Shown piece by piece: positions 1-4,890 of a DNA stretch of 6,755 bases (its first letter is position 1; every line of letters begins with the position of its first letter). The stretch covers positions 1 through 6,755 of the forward strand of contig DUEF01000221.1 in assembly GCA_011176555.1 (NCBI GenBank), read 5' to 3'. The notes beneath the pieces are model-generated. The model did no database searches and was not told the origin of the DNA. It saw only the letters and a list, made by a program, of their open reading frames with translations. Both the position numbers and the translations under genes were made by a program. Source of the DNA: Caldilineae bacterium. Lineage in GTDB: Bacteria; Chloroflexota; Anaerolineae; J102.

Positions 1-1431
1 CGTGCCGTACACATGCACTTCTCGGATCATCGCCGCGCCCTTGATCTCGGCGATGGGCACGACCGCGGGTGAGTCGGGCAACGACAGGCGCAGAAACCCG
101 GCTACTTTGTCGTCCGGCGTCACGTAGCTGATGAAGAACTCGCGGTTGATGTCGGTTTCGTAGGGCAGGATGTCGAGTCGCAGGTCGGCGACATTCACCT
201 CCCGGCGGCGCACCTCCCGGCAGCGCAGGCACTGGCAGGTCTGGTCATGCTCGGCCATGTGGTTGTGCACGAGTTGGCGCAGGTTGGTCTTCTTGTTGCC
301 CTCGACGATGTTGGGGCTGGGGATGTCGCGGAAGATGCGGTTGATGCGGCAGTAGCGGGGCGTGTGCGGCTTGCAGCGGGCAATCAGCGCCACCAGTTCT
401 TCTTCGGTGTAGGGCGTGTACAGGCCCTTCAGGTAGTAGTCGCGGTAAAGCTCGGTCTCTTCCAGCAGGGAGGTGGGGTAGATCTTCAGCTCGTCGGGGC
501 GGATGGCGGGGTCGGACCACAGGCGCTGGAAATCTTCGTAATCGCTTTCCAGGGTGTCGCCGTAGAGGTTGGCCATCCAGTGCACCACGATCTTGAAACC
601 GGCCCCGCGCAAGGTTCGCACGGCCTGCCGCATCTCGGCCACAGTGTGTCCGCGTTTGTTGATTTCGAGGATGTGGTCGTCCAGGCTTTGCAGGCCCAGT
701 TGCACTTTGGTCACGCCCAGGCGGCGGAGATGGGCCACCTCGCGCGGGCTGATGGCGTCTGGCCGGGTTTCGATCACCATGCCCACGTTGCGATAGGCTG
801 CGGTTTCGTTCAGGCGCTGCGCCTCGTTCAGCGAAGCTGAATCCACGCCGTTCATGGCATCCAGGCAGCGTTGCACGAACCATTCCTGATAATCGCGCGG
901 GTAGGCCGACCACGTGCCGCCCAGGATCAGCAATTCCACCTTGTTGGCGCTGTGGCCGATGGCCTGGAAACTGCGCAAACGGCTCTCGACCTGCCGGTAA
1001 GGGTCGAATTCGTTCTGCGTGGCCCGCTGCGCGCCCGGTTCATCGGGCACGTAGCTCTTGGGCATACGCTCGAAGGTCGGGCAAAAGATACACTGGCCGG
1101 GACAGGGAAAGGGCTTGGTCAGCACCGTCACCGGGGCGACGCCGGAGTGGGTGCGCACCGGCTTGCGGGTCAGGCGTCGCAATAGTTCCCGATCCTGCGC
1201 CATCTTCCCCGCGGCCACCAACTGGCGGTAGCCCTGCACCAACTCACTTTTGGAGAAATGGCGGCCGGTCTGGCGGGCGTGGGCGTTGACGATGCGCAAA
1301 TAGGCTTCGTTCGTCAGCTCGGGCTGGCCGCGCAGTTGCTCCAGCACATCGACCAGCACCTGTTCGTCGGTGTCGATCTCGAACGTGCGGCCTTCGGCGT
1401 TCGACCATTTGGAGAGGGTGATGGTGGGCAT
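1..1431 (-). CDS. elp3: tRNA uridine-34 carboxymethyl-forming radical SAM/GNAT enzyme Elp3 (C-terminus cut by window edge)
   Basis: Elp3 uses a radical SAM centre and an acetyl-CoA-binding GNAT domain to attach a carboxymethyl group to C5 of wobble uridine 34 in tRNA. The frame is open from the ATG at 1431 to the left edge: 477 residues with no stop. Visible parts: an N-terminal tRNA-binding region ending in RKPVRTHSGVAPVTVLTKP (about 89-107); a radical SAM CX3CX2C cluster, Cys110/114/117 in CPGQCIFCP; SYVPDEPGAQRATQNEFDP (126-144); ETRPD (221-225); DELKIYPTSLLEE (313-325); DIPSPNIVEGNKKTNLRQLV (369-388); a zinc-type cluster CQCLRCREV (399-407); and the first part of the GNAT domain with IREVHVYG (469-476). 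About 50-80 residues of GNAT are probably missing at the edge. The ATG lies 10 bp after the vapC stop and has no strong Shine-Dalgarno. An in-frame GTG at 1452, inside the vapC end, is a possible alternative start. Family assignment is firm. Confidence 0.95.
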   Translation of the reverse strand, partial: MPTITLSKWSNAEGRTFEIDTDEQVLVDVLEQLRGQPELTNEAYLRIVNAHARQTGRHFSKSELVQGYRQLVAAGKMAQDRELLRRLTRKPVRTHSGVAPVTVLTKPFPCPGQCIFCPTFERMPKSYVPDEPGAQRATQNEFDPYRQVESRLRSFQAIGHSANKVELLILGGTWSAYPRDYQEWFVQRCLDAMNGVDSASLNEAQRLNETAAYRNVGMVIETRPDAISPREVAHLRRLGVTKVQLGLQSLDDHILEINKRGHTVAEMRQAVRTLRGAGFKIVVHWMANLYGDTLESDYEDFQRLWSDPAIRPDELKIYPTSLLEETELYRDYYLKGLYTPYTEEELVALIARCKPHTPRYCRINRIFRDIPSPNIVEGNKKTNLRQLVHNHMAEHDQTCQCLRCREVRRREVNVADLRLDILPYETDINREFFISYVTPDDKVAGFLRLSLPDSPAVVPIAEIKGAAMIREVHVYGT

Positions 1432-1441
1432 TACGTTGGCG

Positions 1442-1834
1442 TCACGATCCACTGAATACGCTTACCGGATAATCATTGATAATCTTGTCAACAGTCACCA
1501 AAGATAGTCCATGTTCAATCGCCTGACAGATCAACACCCTGTCAAATGGATCTCGATGCAGTGGCGGTAACGTTTCAAGGTGTCGAATACTTGCCTCATC
1601 AAGTGGTAAACTCGTTATCAGATGTCGCTTTCGCTGGGTAGGGAGATACCAGGATGGCGATTGCGGAAGTGGTAGTTTCCCTAACTGATACTTGATAGTA
1701 GCTTCCCACAAAGACACAACACTCAAATATACTTCATTACCAGTATCTTGAATTGCTTGCTTTATGCCAATGTTTAGTCGAGAATCCCCGCTGATGTACC
1801 ACAAGAAAATGTGTGTGTCGAGAAGGAGCCTCAT
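1442..1834 (-). CDS. vapC: VapC-family PIN-domain ribonuclease toxin
   Basis: This 130-residue protein has the length and order of motifs of a VapC toxin, the endoribonuclease half of a type II toxin-antitoxin pair. VapC enzymes are Mg2+-dependent, and the targets worked out so far are mostly tRNAs or rRNA. The acidic PIN residues are visible: Asp6 in LLLDTHIFLW, Glu44 in SLWEATIKYQLGKL, Asp95 and Asp98 in LHRDPFDRVL, and Asp116 in LVTVDKIINDYPV. The active site therefore looks intact. The start codon overlaps the vapB stop (ATGA, 1831-1834), a sign of translational coupling. DNA here is much AT-richer than the neighbours: hand counts give about 45% GC at 1501-1560 and 35% at 1681-1740, against 70% at 721-780 in elp3. 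That suggests acquisition by transfer. The RNA target cannot be read from the sequence. Confidence 0.93.
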   Translation of the reverse strand: MRLLLDTHIFLWYISGDSRLNIGIKQAIQDTGNEVYLSVVSLWEATIKYQLGKLPLPQSPSWYLPTQRKRHLITSLPLDEASIRHLETLPPLHRDPFDRVLICQAIEHGLSLVTVDKIINDYPVSVFSGS

Positions 1835-2055
1835 GATCCCTCAAACGATGAAAGGATATCTTCCGGCAAAGGTTCGTCAAAATCATCCGGAACGGCGAAT
1901 TCACCTGCGCACAAACCAAATGGACGCGACGAGTTCAGGGCGACCCTCTCGTCCAAAATGGTTACGATTGCCCTGTGCGAAGTTTCAAGTTTGACGGTTT
2001 CGAGCAAATCGACAGTGCCTTCCTTGTCGATAGTCGCCTCGATTGTTCGGAGCAT
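1831..2055 (-). CDS. vapB: VapB-like antitoxin partner of the PIN toxin
   Basis: This 74-residue protein lies directly upstream of vapC and overlaps it by 4 bp, the classic antitoxin-toxin order. The N-terminal half (MLRTIEATIDKEGTVDLLE, then HRAIVTILDE) is predicted to form the short beta-rich fold of AbrB/DUF2281-like antitoxins. The C-terminal tail RPFGLCAGEFAVPDDFDEPL (44-63) is the acidic, probably flexible segment that would occupy the toxin; this tail recurs in antitoxins paired with this kind of PIN toxin. The frame is open to an ATG at 2079, but I chose the ATG at 2055 because AAGGT sits about 6 bases before it and homologues of this type begin near the MxxTIEA sequence. The protein is expected to neutralise VapC and, bound to it, repress its own promoter. 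Antitoxin role is firm from context; the exact fold class is less certain. Confidence 0.85.
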   Translation of the reverse strand: MLRTIEATIDKEGTVDLLETVKLETSHRAIVTILDERVALNSSRPFGLCAGEFAVPDDFDEPLPEDILSSFEGS

Positions 2056-2084
2056 AGTGTTACCTTGTGCTTGAGTCAACGTGG

Positions 2085-2090
2085 TAGAAT
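2085..2090 (+). promoter_or_regulatory. Possible -10 element for leaderless transcription of the methyltransferase gene
   Basis: TAGAAT ends 6 bases before the ATG at 2097, so a start site placed at the usual distance would fall on the A of the ATG itself. No Shine-Dalgarno is visible upstream of that ATG. Both facts fit a leaderless mRNA. No good -35 hexamer is seen at 16-18 bp. Confidence 0.35.
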
Positions 2091-2096
2091 GTCGGC

Positions 2097-2822
2097 ATGA
2101 ATGAAATTGTACGTCAACAATTGCTAGAAATCAATCACGATTTCTACAACGACTTTGCCGGGGCCTTTGCGGCCACGCGCTACGGCGCGCAACCGGGCTG
2201 GGATCGCATTATACCCCATTTCCCGGATCGCTGTCAGGTGCTGGATTTGGGCTGCGGCAATGGCAGGTTCGCCCATTTCCTGGATGAGCGCCTGCAGCAG
2301 GTGGATTACGTGGGGCTGGACGGGAGCGAGAAGCTGGTCGAGATAGCCAGAAAACGGTCGGGGGAACTCGCCCGGACGAGGGCGGCGTTCCGCGTGGTCG
2401 ATCTGAACGGCAGCGCCTGGCATGGTGCGTACAACGACTGCGATGTGGTCGTGGCCCTGGCCGTGCTGCACCACATCCCCGGCTTCGCTGCTCGCTCGAC
2501 CTTTGTGTGCGCGGCGGCCAGGTGCCTGGCCCCGACCGGCGTCCTCATCCTCTCCAACTGGCGTTTCGCCCAGAACAGACGCATGCGCCGCAAAATCGCG
2601 CCGTGGGAGGCGGTGGGCCTGACCGACGACGATGTGGAGCCGGGCGATTATCTGCTGGACTGGAAAAAAGACGGCAGCGTCGGTTATCGCTACGCCCACC
2701 AGTTGGACGAGGTGGAGGTGATCGAGCTGGCGCAAGAGGCCGGACTCACGATCAGCGAGCAGTTTCACGCGGATGGCCGGGAAGGGGATTTGAGCTTGTA
2801 CAGCGTGCTGCGCTATCCGTAA
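2097..2822 (+). CDS. Class I SAM-dependent methyltransferase, Trm9/ALKBH8-like
   Basis: A 241-residue Rossmann-fold methyltransferase. Motif I is VLDLGCGNGRF (48-58), which binds SAM; motif II acidic Asp75 is in YVGLDGSEKL (71-80); a VVDLN segment (100-104) follows; motif IV is VVVALAVLHHIPG (117-129). Beyond the generic fold, several segments match my recollection of yeast Trm9 and ALKBH8, which methylate carboxymethyl-uridine 34 of tRNA: FYNDFAGAFAATRY (16-29) against the N-terminal YNEIAPHFSQTRY of Trm9; LHHIPG against VHHW; LSNWRFAQN (152-160) against the CWALEQ region; and GYRYAHQLDEVEVIELAQEAG (197-217) against the YRYYHLYREGEL...AG end segment. By analogy it would methylate a tRNA carboxymethyl group. 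This is inference; generic small-molecule methyltransferase remains possible. No Trm112-like partner is in the window. It is divergent from vapB, with 41 bp between start codons. Confidence 0.8.
   Translation: MNEIVRQQLLEINHDFYNDFAGAFAATRYGAQPGWDRIIPHFPDRCQVLDLGCGNGRFAHFLDERLQQVDYVGLDGSEKLVEIARKRSGELARTRAAFRVVDLNGSAWHGAYNDCDVVVALAVLHHIPGFAARSTFVCAAARCLAPTGVLILSNWRFAQNRRMRRKIAPWEAVGLTDDDVEPGDYLLDWKKDGSVGYRYAHQLDEVEVIELAQEAGLTISEQFHADGREGDLSLYSVLRYP
2105..2122. promoter_or_regulatory. Candidate VapBC operator: AATTGT-N6-ACAATT inverted repeat
   Basis: Perfect 6-bp arms, AATTGT (2105-2110) and ACAATT (2117-2122), are separated by 6 bases. The repeat covers the predicted -10 element of the vapBC promoter. 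VapB-VapC complexes commonly autorepress by binding inverted repeats at this position, so this is a reasonable operator candidate. A 6-bp repeat can occur by chance, and this one also lies in coding sequence. Confidence 0.35.
2106..2134 (-). promoter_or_regulatory. Predicted sigma70-type promoter of vapBC (and probably elp3)
   Basis: Read on the minus strand, TTGATT (2129-2134) and TACAAT (2106-2111) are separated by exactly 17 bases. They match the -35 and -10 consensus at 4/6 and 5/6 positions. Transcription would start near 2099, giving a leader of about 44 nt before the vapB ATG with its AAGGT ribosome-binding site. The promoter lies inside the first codons of the divergent methyltransferase gene. 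Prediction by eye only. Confidence 0.5.
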
Positions 2823-2835
2823 ACCTGCACAGCTT

Positions 2836-2863
2836 TTGCGCCGGCATTCAGTTCGGCTATACT
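2836..2863 (+). promoter_or_regulatory. Predicted promoter for the aldo-keto reductase/HAD operon
   Basis: TTGCGC (2836-2841) and TATACT (2858-2863) are 16 bp apart in the 101-bp gap after the methyltransferase stop. The -10 matches 5/6 and the -35 only 3/6 (TTG). Predicted start near 2870, leaving a leader of about 54 nt. Read-through from the methyltransferase gene is also possible, since no terminator hairpin is seen in the gap. Confidence 0.4.
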
Positions 2864-2923
2864 TCCGGCAATCACTCAGACACCCTTCGCCTGGCACAGC
2901 CAGACTCAAAATGGAGCGTCGAT

Positions 2924-3919
2924 ATGCACTATCTCCCCGCCAACACCCGCTACGACAACATGACCTACCGCCGTTGTGGACGCAGCGGCCTGCAACTGCC
3001 CGCCGTCACCCTGGGCCTGTGGTACAACTTCGGCGGCGTCGATTCGCTGGAAAATGGCCGCTCCATGATCCACCGCGCCTTCGATCTGGGCATCACCCAC
3101 TTCGATCTCGCCAACAATTACGGCCCGCCGCCCGGCTCCGCCGAAGAAAACTTCGGACGCATCCTGGCCAAAGACCTGAAACGTTACCGCGACGAACTGA
3201 TCATCTCCTCCAAGGCGGGCTACCGCATGTGGCCGGGCCCATACGGCGAGTGGGGCTCACGCAAATACCTGGTCGCCAGCCTCGACCAGAGCCTGAAACG
3301 CATGGGCCTGGAGTATGTGGACATTTTTTACAGCCACCGCCCGGATCCGAACACCCCGCTGGAGGAAACGCTGGGCGCGCTCGATTTCATCGTGCGCAGC
3401 GGCCGCGCCCTGTACGCCGGCATCTCCACCTACAGCCCGGAGCAAACCCGCCAGGCCGCGGCCATCCTGCGCGACCTGGGCACGCCCTGCCTCATCCACC
3501 AGCCCCGCTACAACATGTTCGACCGCTGGATCGAGGATGGCCTGTTGGATGTGCTGGACGAAGAGGGCATCGGCTGCATCGGCTTCTCGCCGCTGTGCCA
3601 GGGCATTCTCACCGACAAGTACCTGAACGCCGTCCCCGAAGATTCCCGCGCCGCCAAAATCGATGGCGCATTTCACTGGGGTGACAGCGTCAGCGCCGAC
3701 CGCATCGCCAAGGTGCGGCAACTGAACCAACTGGCCCAGGCCCGCGGCCAGACCATGGCGCAGATGGCCATCGCCTGGGTGCTGCGCCACGACACCATGA
3801 CTTCCGCCCTGATCGGCGCCAGCAAGGTGAGCCAGGTCGAAGAAGCGGTGGCGGCCCTGGACAACCTGGCCTTCAGCGACGAAGAATTGGCGACGATTGA
3901 AGCGATCCTGGCGGAATAA
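2924..3919 (+). CDS. yghZ: Aldo-keto reductase, L-glyceraldehyde 3-phosphate reductase type (YghZ)
   Basis: A 331-residue NADPH-dependent (beta/alpha)8-barrel reductase. The N-terminus, with MTYRRCGRSGLQLPAVTLGL (13-32) followed by WYNFG, closely matches E. coli YghZ (346 aa), which reduces L-glyceraldehyde 3-phosphate and can act on methylglyoxal. The AKR catalytic tetrad is present: Asp61 in FDLANNYGP, Tyr66, Lys97 in ISSKAGY and His138 in FYSHRPDP. Cofactor-binding segments are GIS (166-168), FSPLCQG (221-227) and LIGASK (296-301). The frame is open far upstream into the methyltransferase gene, but the start at 2924 is set by GGAG at 2913-2916, seven bases before the ATG, and by family alignment. 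It is followed after 5 bp by the HAD gene and is probably co-transcribed with it. The enzyme is cytosolic; its true substrate in this organism is not certain. Confidence 0.93.
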   Translation: MHYLPANTRYDNMTYRRCGRSGLQLPAVTLGLWYNFGGVDSLENGRSMIHRAFDLGITHFDLANNYGPPPGSAEENFGRILAKDLKRYRDELIISSKAGYRMWPGPYGEWGSRKYLVASLDQSLKRMGLEYVDIFYSHRPDPNTPLEETLGALDFIVRSGRALYAGISTYSPEQTRQAAAILRDLGTPCLIHQPRYNMFDRWIEDGLLDVLDEEGIGCIGFSPLCQGILTDKYLNAVPEDSRAAKIDGAFHWGDSVSADRIAKVRQLNQLAQARGQTMAQMAIAWVLRHDTMTSALIGASKVSQVEEAVAALDNLAFSDEELATIEAILAE

Positions 3920-3924
3920 ACGCG

Positions 3925-4611
3925 ATGCGATACGACTGGCTCCTTTTCGATGCGGACGGCACGCTGCTCGACTACGACAAAGCGGAAGCCGCAGCTTTGC
4001 AACAAGCCTTTCAACATTTCGACGTTCCCTTCCAGCCCCACCACCTCGAAACCTACCGACGCGTCAACGCCGAGCTGTGGCGGGCCTTCGAGCGCGGCGA
4101 GATCGCCCAGAGCCAACTCAAGCTGCGGCGCTTCGAGTTGTTGGCCGAGGCGATTGGCCTGCCGCTGGACGCCGCCCAATTCAGCGCGGTTTACCTGACG
4201 CAATTGGGACAAAACGCCCAACTGATCGAGGGCGCGGAAGCGATGCTACAGACTTTGAGTGGCCAGGTGAACATGATGTTGATCACCAATGGCCTGCACG
4301 CGGTGCAGCGCTCGCGTTTTGCCCTTTCGCCCCTGCCCGCGTACTTCGCCGACATCATCATTTCCGAGGAAGTTGGCGTAGCCAAACCTGACCCCCGCAT
4401 CTTCGATATCGCCTTCGAGAAGATGGGGAATCCGGCCAAAGACCGGGTGCTGATCATCGGCGACAGCCTGAGTTCGGACATGGCGGGCGGCGCCAACTAC
4501 GGCATCGACACTTGCTGGTTCAATCCAGACGGTCGGGCGCGGGACGGGCAGGTGGGGATCACACACGAGATCCGGCGGCTGACAGAACTGCCGCCGCTCG
4601 TAGGGACCTAA
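3925..4611 (+). CDS. yjjG: HAD-family hydrolase, YjjG-type pyrimidine 5'-nucleotidase
   Basis: A 228-residue haloacid dehalogenase phosphatase. Motif I is LLFDADGTLLDYD, with nucleophile Asp9 and acid/base Asp11. Motif II is LITNG with Thr121. Motif III is the lysine of EEVGVAKPDPRIF (Lys154). Motif IV is IIGDSLSSDMAGG with Asp180 and Asp185. Residues from about 15 to 90 form the helical cap. The pattern AVNxxLW in the cap, ISEEVGVAKP and DxxGGxNxGIxTCWFN follow E. coli YjjG (about 225 aa), a nucleotidase that dephosphorylates dUMP, dTMP and non-canonical pyrimidine nucleotides and so cleans the nucleotide pool. The start is 5 bp after the reductase stop, with GCGGA at 3911-3915 as a ribosome-binding site overlapping the end of the previous gene. 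The pairing with an aldo-keto reductase may be only positional. Confidence 0.9.
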   Translation: MRYDWLLFDADGTLLDYDKAEAAALQQAFQHFDVPFQPHHLETYRRVNAELWRAFERGEIAQSQLKLRRFELLAEAIGLPLDAAQFSAVYLTQLGQNAQLIEGAEAMLQTLSGQVNMMLITNGLHAVQRSRFALSPLPAYFADIIISEEVGVAKPDPRIFDIAFEKMGNPAKDRVLIIGDSLSSDMAGGANYGIDTCWFNPDGRARDGQVGITHEIRRLTELPPLVGT

Positions 4612-4890
4612 ACGCATGAAATTGTCATGTCGAGCAAAGCGAGACATCCCCAACATTGCTACCCTGAAAAAGCACGTCAATTTCGGCAAACTTCGTTTGT
4701 CAACCAGCGGGAGGAGAAATCCCCTCGATGAACCGGGTGGCTGTTCGCCAGGAGATGTCTCGCTTCGCTTCGACATGACGTTTTTCATCCTCCGTGGTGC
4801 TGGATCACCAGCATGAATGTCTACTCAGGATGCTAACTTTAGACACCCGAATAGTCACAATCTGCGTTTCTTTTCCGGGAACGGTCGCTG
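4612..4890. other. Intergenic region between convergent genes
   Basis: This 279-bp gap between the HAD gene and the MEMO-like gene holds the palindromic element (4624-4779) and a small perfect hairpin at 4798-4813 (TGCTGG, loop ATCA, CCAGCA). The small hairpin has no T-tract on either strand, so it is not a standard intrinsic terminator. I see no gene, RNA or promoter in the rest. Confidence 0.6.
4624..4779. repeat. REP/MITE-like palindromic element with long inverted-repeat ends
   Basis: The left arm (4624-4648) and right arm (4754-4779) are inverted copies. The outer 10 bp (GTCATGTCGA) and inner 12 bp (AAGCGAGACATC) are identical between the arms; they differ only by 3 versus 4 bases in the middle. 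About 105 bp lie between the arms, including a smaller hairpin at 4685-4701 (7 pairs, one G-U, loop TTC). There is no transposase and no convincing reading frame. Palindromes of the GTCATGTCGAGC...GCGAGACATC style recur as interspersed repeats in many high-GC bacterial genomes, to my knowledge. The right arm is followed by TTTTT at 4781-4785, so in RNA from the plus strand the folded arms could also act as a terminator for the upstream operon. Flanks show no obvious target-site duplication. Confidence 0.75.

Noticed and set aside
247..840. 197-residue plus-strand frame opposite elp3
   Set aside because: It is the antisense of strongly conserved Elp3 sequence, rich in valine, glycine and alanine, with no family signature.
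2056..2079. Upstream ATG adding eight residues to VapB
   Set aside because: The ATG at 2055 has the AAGGT ribosome-binding site at good spacing and matches the family N-terminus; the extra residues do not.
2124..2909. 261-residue antisense frame opposite the methyltransferase
   Set aside because: It mirrors a well-supported methyltransferase in high-GC DNA, has no recognisable domain, and starts in the promoter gap of the reductase without a ribosome-binding site.
2507..2923. Long open frame extending the aldo-keto reductase upstream into the methyltransferase gene
   Set aside because: The translated extension is arginine- and proline-rich shadow sequence of the methyltransferase; family alignment and a GGAG ribosome-binding site support the start at 2924.
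3257..3790. 177-residue antisense frame opposite the aldo-keto reductase
   Set aside because: Shadow frame of conserved AKR sequence; no motif or ribosome-binding site.
4798..4813. Perfect 6-bp hairpin considered as a terminator for the MEMO-like gene
   Set aside because: No T-tract follows it on either strand, and it lies about 80 bp beyond the stop codon.
4616..4816. Small 66-residue frame after the HAD gene
   Set aside because: It is read across both arms of the palindromic repeat element and lacks any protein-like signature.
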